DNA of 39,496 bases from an uncultured Tolumonas sp. (GTDB taxonomy: Bacteria > Pseudomonadota > Gammaproteobacteria > Enterobacterales > Aeromonadaceae): contig CALMKU010000179.1 in the NCBI GenBank assembly GCA_937866945.1, forward strand, positions 1 to 39,496. Direction: 5' to 3'. The translations under genes and the position numbers were made by a program. Shown here piece by piece: positions 9,187 through 18,028 of the stretch (positions are counted from its first letter, which is position 1; every line of letters begins with the position of its first letter). The notes under the pieces are model-generated. The model made no database searches. It saw nothing but the letters and a program-made list of their open reading frames with translations, and was not told the origin of the DNA.

Positions 9187-10062
9187 ATGTCTTCTGTATC
9201 TGATAAATCATCGGTTCTGCTGCCTGTTTGTTTAATAATTATTGCGATGATTTCTGTGCAAAGCGGGGCTTCTCTGGCGAAATTACTGTTTCCAGTGGTA
9301 GGAGCAGAAGGCGCTACATCGCTGCGTTTAGGATTTGGCGCATTAGTTTTAACGCTAGTTTATAAACCTTGGCGAACGTCAGTGACGCGAGGCGGGTTAT
9401 TGCCCATGCTGGTGTATGGCTTGGTGTTGGGAGGAATGAATTTTCTGTTTTATCAATCGATAAAAACACTCCCGCTTGGTATTGCGGTTGCACTGGAGTT
9501 TACCGGCCCGTTGTCAGTCGCCATTTTATCTTCCCGTCGTCCGGTCGATTTCTTATGGGTTATATTGGCGATGCTGGGGCTGTTTGTGTTGCTCCCTGTT
9601 GGTGGTAGCAATACGCATATTGATTTGACCGGTGCCATCTATGCAATCAGCGCCGGTGCGTGCTGGGCGTTGTATATTGTGTACGGGAAAAAAGCCGGCA
9701 TCAAAAATGGTCAATCAACCGTTGCTATCGGCACTTTGATTGCGGCGGTTTTCTTTTGCCCGATAGGGCTCGTGCAAAACGGCTTGTCGTTGTTTGGGCT
9801 GTCGATCCTGCCGATTGCGCTTGGGGTCGGCATTTTATCAACGGCATTGCCTTTTTCGCTGGAAATGATGGCGTTACGGCGTATTCCATCGCGAACGTTT
9901 GGCACGCTGATGAGTATGGAACCGGCAGTTGGTGCTATTTCCGGTATGATCATTTTGCAGGAACATCTGACACTAGAACAGTGGGGCGGTATGTTCGCTA
10001 TCATGGTGGCATCAGTCGGGGCCACATTAACAATCAGACCAATGACCAAAAAGACAAATTGA
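9187..10062 (+). CDS. rhtA: Threonine/homoserine exporter, EamA (DMT) family
   Basis: A 291-residue inner-membrane protein with about ten hydrophobic segments, close to E. coli RhtA (295 residues). Shared stretches include QSGASLAKLLFPVVGAEG, GGMNFLFYQSIKTLPLGIAV, ALEFTGPLSVAILSSRRPVD and a strongly conserved STALPFSLEMMALRRIPSRT. RhtA exports homoserine and threonine, probably by proton exchange. Two EamA repeats are visible (about 10-140 and 150-285). The ATG at 9187 is chosen over the TTG at 9184; AAGG is ten bases upstream. The start is squeezed against the carB terminator, so its own promoter is not obvious. Substrate is inferred from similarity. Confidence 0.9.
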   Translation: MSSVSDKSSVLLPVCLIIIAMISVQSGASLAKLLFPVVGAEGATSLRLGFGALVLTLVYKPWRTSVTRGGLLPMLVYGLVLGGMNFLFYQSIKTLPLGIAVALEFTGPLSVAILSSRRPVDFLWVILAMLGLFVLLPVGGSNTHIDLTGAIYAISAGACWALYIVYGKKAGIKNGQSTVAIGTLIAAVFFCPIGLVQNGLSLFGLSILPIALGVGILSTALPFSLEMMALRRIPSRTFGTLMSMEPAVGAISGMIILQEHLTLEQWGGMFAIMVASVGATLTIRPMTKKTN

Positions 10063-10092
10063 TGTGAACCGGATTAGGGCTGAAACAGAGAG

Positions 10093-10127
10093 AAAGCCCG
10101 CATCAGTTCTGGTGCGGGCTTTGTTTT
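10093..10127. terminator. Bidirectional terminator between rhtA and the CigR-like gene
   Basis: AAAGCCCGCA and TGCGGGCTTT pair across a ten-base loop, followed by GTTTTT on the plus strand. It lies between two convergent genes and would serve rhtA; the minus-strand gene stops at its edge. Confidence 0.8.
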
Positions 10128-10672
10128 TACAAATTATTCAGATCTTGAATTGCGTCGAGCACCAACCCGGTACCGACGGTAATGAGCAGGATATCTGTGG
10201 CCACTCGGACATATTTTTGTCCTTCCGGTGGAATACCAAGGCTGATAACAATTTGTGGTGGTAAATCGTAATAGATCACATCACGCGGTAAGCGGCGGCC
10301 TACATGCCATTTCTTAGCCAGACCTGGTGGCTGACAACGATTATGTTTTTTAGACAAACCAGGTGGACAGCGGCCAGAGTGATAACTGTCATCATAATAC
10401 CGGCGGATCACATCACGATGGTGGTTATCAAAATAGACATTGATCTGTGTTCCACTGTTGGACCGAGGTTTTATCAAGTCGTTAGTGCGAATATTCTGAT
10501 CTTTAATGCGAGGGTTAACGCTGTGTATTTCCTGAACTTTCTCGGGTTTTCCTTTGTGTTTAAATTCGGGCTTTTCTGCAAAAGCCGGATTGAGCATGAA
10601 GACTCCCGCAACAAACACGGCGAGGGCAACTTTTTTATTAAAGGTGCTTTGTTTATTAAACGCGCTTTGCAT
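10127..10672 (-). CDS. Secreted CigR-like / RcnB-type periplasmic protein
   Basis: A 181-residue exported protein. The N-terminus has a basic stretch, a hydrophobic core (VALAVFVAGVFML) and an AFA-E cleavage site near residue 32. The mature part starts very basic (EKPEFKHKGKPEK). The C-terminal third carries the repeat-like PPGLSKK and PPGLAKK, then GRRLPRDVIYYDLPP and VRVATDILLITVGTGLVLDAIQDL. This is the signature I associate with CigR family proteins, named after the Salmonella SPI-3 anti-virulence factor, and with RcnB-like domains. The last 25 residues are hydrophobic enough to be a membrane anchor. The GGAGAG site is well spaced. The function here is not known, and the gene has no obvious operon partner. 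Confidence 0.6.
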   Translation of the reverse strand: MQSAFNKQSTFNKKVALAVFVAGVFMLNPAFAEKPEFKHKGKPEKVQEIHSVNPRIKDQNIRTNDLIKPRSNSGTQINVYFDNHHRDVIRRYYDDSYHSGRCPPGLSKKHNRCQPPGLAKKWHVGRRLPRDVIYYDLPPQIVISLGIPPEGQKYVRVATDILLITVGTGLVLDAIQDLNNL

Positions 10673-10800
10673 TTTTTCTCTCCGGTAGTCTGAGCATCGG
10701 CGAACAAGACTAAACGATACGCTCTGAACTTAAATGGGAAACATAAACCATAGCGGCTGATAGTTTTATAAGTTTAGTGCATCCTGATTTAATCGGCGAC

Positions 10801-11400
10801 TTAACGCTGGTAGGCTCTCAGAAAAACCGTGATAGCCCGCTCTACGACAGACGTAAGCAGTTGTTCATCAACTTCTCTTAATACGCCTAAGGCATAAAGT
10901 TCTACCACTTCGGCTTCTAATAATGCTTTTAAATGTGTCGCGCAAATACTGGCATCACAGGTAATAAGCTGTTGTTGTTCAATTTGTTGCTGCAGATAGT
11001 TGCTGACCAACAACCAACCTTTTTTAGGCCCATTTTCATAGAAATGACGGCCGATATCGGAACGATCAGCTTCGTTAATCGCCATTTTTCGTATGGCCAT
11101 AATATTGGGGGCTAGTATTGAGCTGAGATAGTGCAAACCAAAATTCAGTAGCGTAGAACGAATATCGTTTTCTTCTTCTAACAATTTGAAAGCACTAGCA
11201 ATTTGCTCCGTGGCGGATGACTCCATGACGGCGGCAAAGATCTCTTCTTTTGAGCTGAAATAGTTATACAACGTTGCTTTGGAACCGCCGACTCGGCTGG
11301 CAATTTCTGACATAGATGTATTTTCAAAACCTTGCTTACTAAAAGCCTCTGTTGCTACATCCACGATCGCCTGTCGGCGGGCTTCACTTTTAACGCGCAT
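10801..11400 (-). CDS. TetR-family transcriptional repressor, probable regulator of the adjacent efflux operon
   Basis: A 199-residue TetR/AcrR-type protein. Residues 8-55 are the DNA-binding domain, with helix-turn-helix MSEIASRVGGSKATLYNYF followed by SSKEEIFAAV. The C-terminal ligand and dimer domain (about 80-195) resembles the AefR-like type. It is divergently arranged from the EmrAB-type operon, with a 100-base gap holding a palindrome over the efflux promoter. Such regulators usually repress the neighbouring pump and release DNA on binding a toxic substrate. The ligand cannot be read from the sequence. The ATG start is the first in frame and fits the family. Confidence 0.88.
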   Translation of the reverse strand: MRVKSEARRQAIVDVATEAFSKQGFENTSMSEIASRVGGSKATLYNYFSSKEEIFAAVMESSATEQIASAFKLLEEENDIRSTLLNFGLHYLSSILAPNIMAIRKMAINEADRSDIGRHFYENGPKKGWLLVSNYLQQQIEQQQLITCDASICATHLKALLEAEVVELYALGVLREVDEQLLTSVVERAITVFLRAYQR

Positions 11401-11419
11401 AGCGGATTACCATTAATGA

Positions 11420-11435
11420 ACTTACCTGTTTAGTT
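11420..11435 (+). promoter_or_regulatory. Possible second TetR half-operator near the repressor start
   Basis: ACTTACCTGTTTAGTT matches 12 of 16 bases of the right part of the main palindrome (ACTGTACGGTTTAGTT), in the same orientation. It lies 20 bases before the repressor ATG, a sensible site for autoregulation. The palindrome spacing differs from the main site, so the assignment is weak. Confidence 0.3.
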
Positions 11436-11439
11436 TTAC

Positions 11440-11469
11440 TTGACGGAGGCGTGCTGTCAAGGATATAAC
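11440..11469 (+). promoter_or_regulatory. Promoter of the efflux operon
   Basis: TTGACG (-35) and TATAAC (-10) are separated by 18 bases. Transcription would begin near 11476, about 25 bases before the GTG start. Confidence 0.6.
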
Positions 11470-11489
11470 TGTACTGTACGGTTTAGTTA
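11466..11489. promoter_or_regulatory. Palindromic operator over the efflux promoter
   Basis: A 24-base imperfect palindrome, TAACT-N2-AC-N-GT followed by AC-N-GT-N2-AGTTA, with 9 of 12 positions matching in each arm. It overlaps the -10 hexamer and the likely transcription start, the classic place for a TetR-type repressor to block transcription. Confidence 0.55.
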
Positions 11490-11500
11490 TGAGGTTCAGA

Positions 11501-12952
11501 GTGAATATAGGACATGCTTCACGATTGCGCGGCGCCAAAAAGTGGGGGCAATTTGCCTTGTTACCACTCAGTGCGTTGGTATTAAGTGCCTGTGCTCATG
11601 CACCGGATTTACCTTCTGTGACTGCAAAACAGACATCCGATTACGCATCGGCCAAATCATTTGATGTAAACAACAAAGTCAGCTGGCCGGTGGATCGCTG
11701 GTGGTTGCGTTATGGCGATACACAACTTAATCAGTTGATGGAGGAAGCCGTCAGTGATTCTCCGACGCTGAAAGCGGCAGCCGCGCGATTGAAGAGTGCC
11801 GATGGTTTGGCGCAACAAGCTGGCGCAAGCCGTTCGGTTCAGGTTGGTATGGCATTGTCGGCCTCTGAAAGTAAAGTCAGCTATCAATATCAGGCTTATG
11901 CGCCGCCACAGAACTGGAATGATTACGGTTCTGCCACGCTGAACTTCAGTTACGATTTCGATTTCTGGGGTAAAAACAGATCCGCCGTCGCCGCAGCAAC
12001 GTCGGATTTTGCGGCTGCCCAAGCTGAAAGTGCACAAGCGCAATTGATGATCTCGACATCACTGGCTCAGGCTTATGCGGAATTAGCCCGCTTATACTCT
12101 AACCGGGATACGGCGGCTACTGCACTGGATATCCGCAATAAAACGGTGTCGTTGATGCTGCAGCGTTTTAATAATGGCCTGGAAACCAAAGGCGTCTTGC
12201 GTCAGGTGGAATCTCTGCGGGCAAGTGCGGAAGCCGATGTGCTCAGTCTTGATGAGGCGATTGCATTACAAAAGAATGCCTTGGCCGCATTGTTAGGCAA
12301 AGGCCCGGATCGTGGCATGACGATTTCACGCCCGAACGTTAAATTGCAGCAAACATTCGGTTTACCGAAAGAGGCCGGTGTTGGTCTGTTGGGGCATCGC
12401 CCGGATGTCACCGCGTCACGCTGGCGCGCTGAGTCTGCCGCTAAACGGATTGGTATCGCGAAAGCGCAGTTTTATCCGGATGTCAGTCTTTCGGCATTTA
12501 TCGGTTATCAATCGTTTGGTCTGAATAACCTGACCAAATCAGGTAACGATGCCGGCAGTATTGGCCCGGCGATCTATCTACCCCTGTTTACCGGCGGACG
12601 CTTGCAAGGGCAACTGACCACAGCACAAGCCAGCTATGAAGAGTCGGTCGCGAACTACAACGCCACCGTGACACAAGCCTTTCACGACGTTGCCGATGTG
12701 GTGACCAGTTCTAAAGCCTTAGATGGTCGTCTGCAGAAAACACAAGATGCTGTTAATGCGGCACAAGATGCTTATCAGATCGCGAATAACCGATATCGCG
12801 GCGGGTTAGCCACCTATCTGGATGTATTGACCGCAGAAGATGCATTGCTGGGTAGCCAGCGGGCACTGGTGAATTTGCAATCACGTGCGTTCTCTCTTGA
12901 TGTTGCTTTGATCCACGCGTTAGGCGGCGGTTATCAGGCTCCCCGGTCTTGA
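11501..12952 (+). CDS. Outer-membrane efflux lipoprotein, NodT/OprM family
   Basis: A 483-residue TolC-like outer-membrane channel. The N-terminus has a hydrophobic segment ending in the lipobox LSAC (Cys31), so it should be a lipidated outer-membrane protein as in OprM/NodT. Two TolC-type repeats are recognisable, each with long Ala/Gln-rich helices, plus LGKGPDRG and the GLLGHRPDVTASRWRAESA signature typical of the NodT group. GTG at 11501 is preferred to ATG at 11489: GAGG lies six bases before the GTG, while the ATG has no site and overlaps the operator. It is the first gene of an operon with the adaptor and MFS pump, so together they span the whole envelope. Confidence 0.88.
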   Translation: MNIGHASRLRGAKKWGQFALLPLSALVLSACAHAPDLPSVTAKQTSDYASAKSFDVNNKVSWPVDRWWLRYGDTQLNQLMEEAVSDSPTLKAAAARLKSADGLAQQAGASRSVQVGMALSASESKVSYQYQAYAPPQNWNDYGSATLNFSYDFDFWGKNRSAVAAATSDFAAAQAESAQAQLMISTSLAQAYAELARLYSNRDTAATALDIRNKTVSLMLQRFNNGLETKGVLRQVESLRASAEADVLSLDEAIALQKNALAALLGKGPDRGMTISRPNVKLQQTFGLPKEAGVGLLGHRPDVTASRWRAESAAKRIGIAKAQFYPDVSLSAFIGYQSFGLNNLTKSGNDAGSIGPAIYLPLFTGGRLQGQLTTAQASYEESVANYNATVTQAFHDVADVVTSSKALDGRLQKTQDAVNAAQDAYQIANNRYRGGLATYLDVLTAEDALLGSQRALVNLQSRAFSLDVALIHALGGGYQAPRS

Positions 12953-12972
12953 TTTAATACAGGAATTTTAAA

Positions 12973-14184
12973 ATGTCTCAGATGAATTCAGATACCACTA
13001 TGGACCAGTTCGACGATGAATTTGATGCATCCCGCGCTGGTGCGTCCCGTAAAAAAGGTTTTATTGGTTTGACTGCTGCGATTGCACTGGCGAGCGCGGG
13101 TTATGGTTGTTACTGGTATTTTTTTGCATCCAACTATGTAAGCACCGATAACGCTTACACGGCGGTAGAACTGGCGGAAGTGACGCCGGCCGTTGGTGGT
13201 ATCGTGAAAGCGGTGAACGTAGTTGATACCCAGCAAGTGAAGCAAGGTGATGTTTTAGTCGTGCTGGATGATACCGATGCGCGCTTAGCGCTGGCACAAG
13301 CGGCAGCGGATCTGGGGCTGGCGAAACGTCGGGTGCACAGCTATCTGGCTAACGATGAAGGTTTGGCGGCACAAGTAAAAGCGCGTGAAGCGGACGAAAA
13401 ACGAGCGCAGGCACAACTGGAAGCGGCACAGGCCGATCTGTCGCGGGCACAGGTTGACTTGCAACGTCGTCAGGCCTTGCTGGCTTCCGGATCTGTGTCG
13501 GGTGAAGAGCTGACTAACGCGAAAAATGGTCTGGCACAGGCGCAGGCTAACCTGACTTCCGCCCGCGCGGCAGCGGCACAAAGCAGCGCGAATCGTATGT
13601 CGACCATTGGTTCGAAGAAAGCGAATGCGGCGCTGACCGTTGATACGACTGTGGAAACCAACCCGGAAGTGTTACTGGCGAAAGCGCGTTATGAGCAGGC
13701 ACAGGTTGATCTGGAACGTACTGTGATCAAAGCCCCTGTCGATGGCACGATTGCTAAACGTCAGGTGCAAATTGGCCGCCGCGTGCAAATTGGTGCACCT
13801 CTGTTGAGTGTGGTGCCAACACAAAATATTCACGTTGATGCCAACTTTAAAGAGGTGGAATTACGTGATGTGAAAATAGGTCAGCCGGTTGAAGTGACCG
13901 CTGATATTTATGGCGACAAAGTGGTGTATCACGGCACTGTGAGTGGTTTGTCTGGTGGCACAGGTTCTGCGTTTTCGATGATCCCGGCACAAAATGCGAC
14001 AGGTAACTGGATCAAAGTGGTTCAGCGTCTGCCGGTTCGTATCATGCTCGATGCGAATGAAATGAAACATCGCCCATTGCAGGTAGGGCTATCGATGGAG
14101 GCAACCATTGATACTTCTGCTGCGCCAGTAGCACCACAAGCAGTCGCAAAAAACAAAGAGTCATCGGCTAATTCTCAGGGTTAA
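12973..14184 (+). CDS. emrA: EmrA-like periplasmic adaptor (HlyD family)
   Basis: A 403-residue membrane-fusion protein. One transmembrane anchor near residues 33-52 (GFIGLTAAIALASAGYGCYWYFF) follows a short acidic cytosolic tail. A split biotinyl-lipoyl domain comes next (YVSTDNAYTAVELAEVTPAVGGIVKAV, later APVDGTIAKRQVQIGRRVQIG). Between them is a long coiled-coil hairpin of Ala/Gln/Arg-rich heptads (about 105-220), which reaches the outer-membrane channel. A beta-barrel domain follows. This layout and the AEVTPAVGG motif match EmrA. It links the MFS pump to the channel protein encoded just upstream. AGGAA precedes the ATG; 20 bases separate it from the upstream gene. Confidence 0.88.
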   Translation: MSQMNSDTTMDQFDDEFDASRAGASRKKGFIGLTAAIALASAGYGCYWYFFASNYVSTDNAYTAVELAEVTPAVGGIVKAVNVVDTQQVKQGDVLVVLDDTDARLALAQAAADLGLAKRRVHSYLANDEGLAAQVKAREADEKRAQAQLEAAQADLSRAQVDLQRRQALLASGSVSGEELTNAKNGLAQAQANLTSARAAAAQSSANRMSTIGSKKANAALTVDTTVETNPEVLLAKARYEQAQVDLERTVIKAPVDGTIAKRQVQIGRRVQIGAPLLSVVPTQNIHVDANFKEVELRDVKIGQPVEVTADIYGDKVVYHGTVSGLSGGTGSAFSMIPAQNATGNWIKVVQRLPVRIMLDANEMKHRPLQVGLSMEATIDTSAAPVAPQAVAKNKESSANSQG

Positions 14185-14195
14185 GGCGGTAAGCG

Positions 14196-15737
14196 ATGAG
14201 TCACTCAGCATCGATTGAAAACTTCCCACAACCGTTATCCGGTGGGAAGTTAGCTCTGGGCGCCATTTTATTGGCAATGGCTAATTTTCTGGCGATATTG
14301 GATACCACCATCGCCAACGTATCGGTTTCCAATATCGCGGGCAGTTTGGGCACGTCAACCAGTCAGGGCACCTATGTCATCACCTCGTATGCGGTAGCCG
14401 AGGCGATCTCGGTGCCACTGACCGGGTGGCTGGCATCGCGCTTTGGTTCTATGCGGGTGTTTGTTACTTGCCTGATCATGTTTGGTGTTTTTTCAGCCTT
14501 GTGTGGCATGGCAACCAGCATGAATATGCTGGTGTTATTCCGTGTGTTCCTGGGGTTTGCTGGTGGCCCGTTGATGCCATTATCTCAGACCCTGATGATG
14601 CGGATTTTCCCCAGCGATAAAAAGCACGCTGCGATCGGGATCTGGAGTATGACCACACTGGTGGCGCCAATCATGGGGCCGATCCTGGGTGGCATACTTT
14701 GTGACCAACTGAGCTGGCCGTATATTTTCTTCGTCAAAGCACCATTTGCGATAGTTGCCGGTGTGTTGTGTTGGAAACTGTTACAACAGTTTGAAACCAA
14801 AACCGCCAAGTCACGCATGGACACCGTTGGGCTGGTGCTGCTGGTGGTTTGGGTCGCCGCACTGCAAATCATGCTGGATGAAGGCAAAGACCATGATTGG
14901 TTTGAATCAAATCGCATTGTGATTTTAGGCATTGTGGCGCTGATTGGTTTTGCGGCATTTATGATCTGGGAACTAACTGCGCGCAATCCGGTGGTGGATC
15001 TGAAAGTGTTCCGACACCGTGGTTACGCGACCAGTATGCTGACGCTTTCACTTGGCTTTGGTGCTTTCTTTGGCATCACCGTGTTAACCCCGCTATGGCT
15101 GCAGATCTATATGGGTTATACCGCCACTATTGCGGGTTATTCCACCGCGATGATGGGGATTCTGGCGGTCTTTTTAGCGCCAGCGATTGCCAATCTGGCG
15201 ACCAAAATGGACCCTCGGCCACTAGTGTTTATGGGGGTGCTCTGGCTGGGTATCTGGACGCTCTATCGCAGCAACGCCAACATGGATATAACCTTCTGGC
15301 AAATCAGTCTGCCGATGTTATTCCAGGGGATCGGCATGCCGTTGTTCTTCGTTCCCCTGACCGGGTTAGCGCTTGGTTGTGTACTGGATCGAGAGATGGA
15401 GTCAGCCGCCGGTTTGATGAACTTCATTCGAACCTTGTCGGGTGCGTTTGCCACCTCGATGGTGAATACCTCGTGGGAAAGTCAAACCCGTTATGTACAT
15501 GCTGAGTTGTCGGGGTTAACCGATCAATCTGGCAGCACGACGGAAGCCATGACCAGCGCCGGAATGGGTGTCGATCAAGCCAGAGGCATTATGGATTGGA
15601 TGCTGCAGGGGCAGAGTGTCATGGTCGCAACGAACAAAATTTTTATGGCGATAGCTGTGCTATTTACCATTGCCGCATTTGCTATCTGGCTGGCACCAAG
15701 GCCAACCAAAATAGTGGATACATCCGCCGTTCATTAG
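14196..15737 (+). CDS. emrB: EmrB-like multidrug exporter, MFS DHA2 family (14 TM)
   Basis: A 513-residue inner-membrane proton-driven exporter, nearly the same length as E. coli EmrB (512), with extended similarity. Motif LDTTIANVSV in TM1 holds the conserved acidic residue of the DHA2 group. QGTYVITSYAVAEAISVPLTGW, ARFGS-type loop 2-3, and MTTLVAPIMGPILGG in TM5 (antiporter motif C) are all present. LDEGKDHDWF appears mid-protein as in EmrB. E. coli EmrAB expels uncouplers and hydrophobic drugs; the substrate here is unknown. It is the last gene of the operon, 11 bases after emrA, and a strong terminator follows. Confidence 0.9.
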   Translation: MSHSASIENFPQPLSGGKLALGAILLAMANFLAILDTTIANVSVSNIAGSLGTSTSQGTYVITSYAVAEAISVPLTGWLASRFGSMRVFVTCLIMFGVFSALCGMATSMNMLVLFRVFLGFAGGPLMPLSQTLMMRIFPSDKKHAAIGIWSMTTLVAPIMGPILGGILCDQLSWPYIFFVKAPFAIVAGVLCWKLLQQFETKTAKSRMDTVGLVLLVVWVAALQIMLDEGKDHDWFESNRIVILGIVALIGFAAFMIWELTARNPVVDLKVFRHRGYATSMLTLSLGFGAFFGITVLTPLWLQIYMGYTATIAGYSTAMMGILAVFLAPAIANLATKMDPRPLVFMGVLWLGIWTLYRSNANMDITFWQISLPMLFQGIGMPLFFVPLTGLALGCVLDREMESAAGLMNFIRTLSGAFATSMVNTSWESQTRYVHAELSGLTDQSGSTTEAMTSAGMGVDQARGIMDWMLQGQSVMVATNKIFMAIAVLFTIAAFAIWLAPRPTKIVDTSAVH

Positions 15738-15767
15738 TCATCTTTCCTTTGTTGGTGGATTGTTTTT

Positions 15768-15794
15768 GCGGCCTCTTTCTGAGGCCGCTTTTTT
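15768..15794 (+). terminator. Rho-independent terminator of the efflux operon
   Basis: GCGGCCTC-TTTCT-GAGGCCGC followed by six T residues, 30 bases after emrB. Confidence 0.92.
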
Positions 15795-15834
15795 ATCGCC
15801 TTCGCCTCGGAATAACGTCACATCACTTTACTAA

Positions 15835-15856
15835 AAGCCATGACTGATCATGGCTT
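15835..15856 (-). terminator. Terminator-like hairpin after glgX
   Basis: Perfect nine-base inverted repeat AAGCCATGA/TCATGGCTT around a four-base loop. On the minus strand it is followed by a short T-rich run (TTTTAG). It lies 17 bases after the glgX stop. Confidence 0.65.
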
Positions 15857-15872
15857 CTGTTTATTGCACAAA

Positions 15873-17948
15873 TTAGCTGTCTCGTACACAAACCAATACC
15901 ATCACAGAGCGAGGTGCTGTCTGATATTTGTCAGTCTGTAGCTCAGTACATTCACAACCTAATGGCGTAATATCCGCAGGTGGTAATAACCCGGTATCGC
16001 ACACGCGCTCCCAACGCCCTTGTGGATAATGCGGCGGCGTAGGCAAAGTTACTGTCAGTGGTTTCCACCAGGCATTAAAAAATGCGTAAATATCGGCTCT
16101 GTGGCCCGGGTCATAAGCGGTTAAGCCCAGCGCATGCGAAGCGTCGCTCCAATCAGGTTGAAATGGTTGTACGCCATGCCAATCCATTTTTGCGCTCTCC
16201 AGCGCTTTTGCCAGTGAAAAAAAGGCGCGAGGTTCTTCTTTTAATACCGAACGATAGCGCATTAATTCCGTCACAAATCGTAGCATTTCACGACCGCGCA
16301 ACCCAGGTTGCCAGTTTAACCAACTGGTTGGGTTATCCTGACAATAGACATTGTTGTTACCAGACTGTGTTCTCAGCGTTTCATCACCCATTTGTATCAT
16401 CGGTGTGCCTACCGACAACAAATTGATGACAAAGAAATTTTTTATCTGACGTAAACGTAACGCATTAATTTGCGGATCATCGGTCGGGCCTTCAACGCCA
16501 TGATTCCAGCTGTAATTATCGTTAGTGCCGTCTCGATTATCTTCCCCATTTTCTGCATTGTGTTTTTGGTTGTAACTGACCAGATCCCACAAGGTGAAAC
16601 CATCATGACAGGTAATAAAATTCAGACTTTTATAGGGGTCGGTATATTGCGGATGATAGATATCAGGGCTACCAATTAGCCGTGTAGCGAAGGCGGATAC
16701 CATTCCGTCATCGCCTTTAATAAATCGACGCACGTCATCGCGAAAACGGCCATTCCATTCCCGCCAGCGATCGCCAGCCATACGGCCCACCAGATACAAA
16801 CCGCCGGCATCCCAGGCTTCGGCAAATAACTTGGTATCGGCCAATGCATAATCGCCGTCAATCGTACGGATTGTGGGGGGATCATTCATTGGTTGCCCGT
16901 AACCGTCACGCGATAAAATGGCGGCTAAATCGAAGCGGAAACCATCAACATGCATCTCTTCGCGCCAGAAACGTAGGCTGTCAGTGATCATCTTTTTGGT
17001 CATCGGATGCGAGGCATCTAACGTGTTACCACAGCCGGAATAATTAGTACTGCGATAATTTTCATCCAGCGTATAAAACGCATCGTTATCCAGCCCGCGA
17101 AAACAGATCACCGGGCCATCATCACCACCCTCCGCCGTGTGGTTATAGACAACATCTAAAATGACTTCGATATTAGCTTTGTGCAGCGCTTTGACCATAT
17201 CGCGAAATTCAGTTAACACGCCCAGATGCGAGCCCACACTGGCATATTCCGCATGTGGGGCAAAAAATCCCATCGGGCTGTATCCCCAGTAATTGCTTTT
17301 CCCCGGCCGGGCATCTTGCGGGTCAAACTGAAATACGGGTAATAATTCGACCGCAGTAATGCCTAATTCCTGCAAATAGGGAATTTTGCTGATCACGCCA
17401 GCATAGGTGCCACGCAAATAATCGGGCAGGCCGGATGAGGGATCTTTGGTGAAACCGCCGACATGCATTTCATAAATTACGGAGCGCGAGAGAGGATGGC
17501 GGGGATAATGATCATCTTCCCAATCATAATGTCGCAAATCGACCACCACGTTTTTCGCACAACAGTGCAGGTTACTGCCGGGTTTTGTGGATAACTGACG
17601 GTCATAATTTCCTGATAACACGATACGCTGCCCGTAAGGGTCTAACAGCACCTTTTCTGGGTCAAAACGATTGCCCGGTAAAGCGACTAATACCTCTTTA
17701 ACTCGCCAAGCATAGAGCTGCCCGGCAGTAACTCCAGTGACATGCACATGCCAATAATACCCGGAACGATATTCCACTTCCGACAGCGTGATAATTTCAG
17801 GTTGTTCATCTTTTTCGGAATGGAACAGCAGTAGCTCCATTGATTTTGCCAACCGGCCCCAGATAGCGAAATTAGTACCGTGACCTTCAGGGGTCGCTCC
17901 GAGCTGACGGCAGTGTCCGGCGGAGATTTTTTTAGGAGCAGAAACCAT
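15873..17948 (-). CDS. glgX: Glycogen debranching enzyme, GH13 isoamylase type
   Basis: A 691-residue glycoside hydrolase that removes the short alpha-1,6 branches left by glycogen phosphorylase. An N-terminal CBM48-like domain (about 12-120) includes TPEGHGTNFAIWGRLA. The GH13 barrel has region I DVVYNH (265-270), region II GFRFDLAA with the nucleophile Asp340, region III FAEAWD with acid/base Glu377, and region IV CHDG with His448 and Asp449. The stretch NAENGEDNRDGTNDNYSWNHG is typical of GlgX. It is about 35 residues longer than E. coli GlgX, mostly at the C-terminus. AGGA is well placed before the ATG. glgP lies 8 kb away on the same strand, so the two act together but are not one operon. 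Confidence 0.93.
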   Translation of the reverse strand: MVSAPKKISAGHCRQLGATPEGHGTNFAIWGRLAKSMELLLFHSEKDEQPEIITLSEVEYRSGYYWHVHVTGVTAGQLYAWRVKEVLVALPGNRFDPEKVLLDPYGQRIVLSGNYDRQLSTKPGSNLHCCAKNVVVDLRHYDWEDDHYPRHPLSRSVIYEMHVGGFTKDPSSGLPDYLRGTYAGVISKIPYLQELGITAVELLPVFQFDPQDARPGKSNYWGYSPMGFFAPHAEYASVGSHLGVLTEFRDMVKALHKANIEVILDVVYNHTAEGGDDGPVICFRGLDNDAFYTLDENYRSTNYSGCGNTLDASHPMTKKMITDSLRFWREEMHVDGFRFDLAAILSRDGYGQPMNDPPTIRTIDGDYALADTKLFAEAWDAGGLYLVGRMAGDRWREWNGRFRDDVRRFIKGDDGMVSAFATRLIGSPDIYHPQYTDPYKSLNFITCHDGFTLWDLVSYNQKHNAENGEDNRDGTNDNYSWNHGVEGPTDDPQINALRLRQIKNFFVINLLSVGTPMIQMGDETLRTQSGNNNVYCQDNPTSWLNWQPGLRGREMLRFVTELMRYRSVLKEEPRAFFSLAKALESAKMDWHGVQPFQPDWSDASHALGLTAYDPGHRADIYAFFNAWWKPLTVTLPTPPHYPQGRWERVCDTGLLPPADITPLGCECTELQTDKYQTAPRSVMVLVCVRDS

Positions 17949-17974
17949 GGGTATTCCTGCGATGAGCTATTAAA

Positions 17975-18006
17975 ATAAAAAGCCCGCCGTGCGAACAAGG
18001 CGGGCT
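17975..18006 (-). terminator. Terminator between the 63-residue gene and glgX
   Basis: AGCCCGCC and GGCGGGCT pair across a ten-base loop. On the minus strand the stem is followed by TTTTTATTTTAAT. It separates the small upstream gene from glgX. Confidence 0.88.
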
Positions 18007-18028
18007 GACGAAATATTGTAATCCGGCT

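Noticed and set aside
10304..10693. 129-codon plus-strand frame opposite the CigR-like gene
   Set aside because: The minus-strand product has a signal peptide, ribosome site and family motifs; the plus-strand frame has none.
11489..11500. ATG at 11489 as the start of the outer-membrane channel gene
   Set aside because: It has no ribosome site and overlaps the operator; the GTG at 11501 has GAGG at correct spacing.
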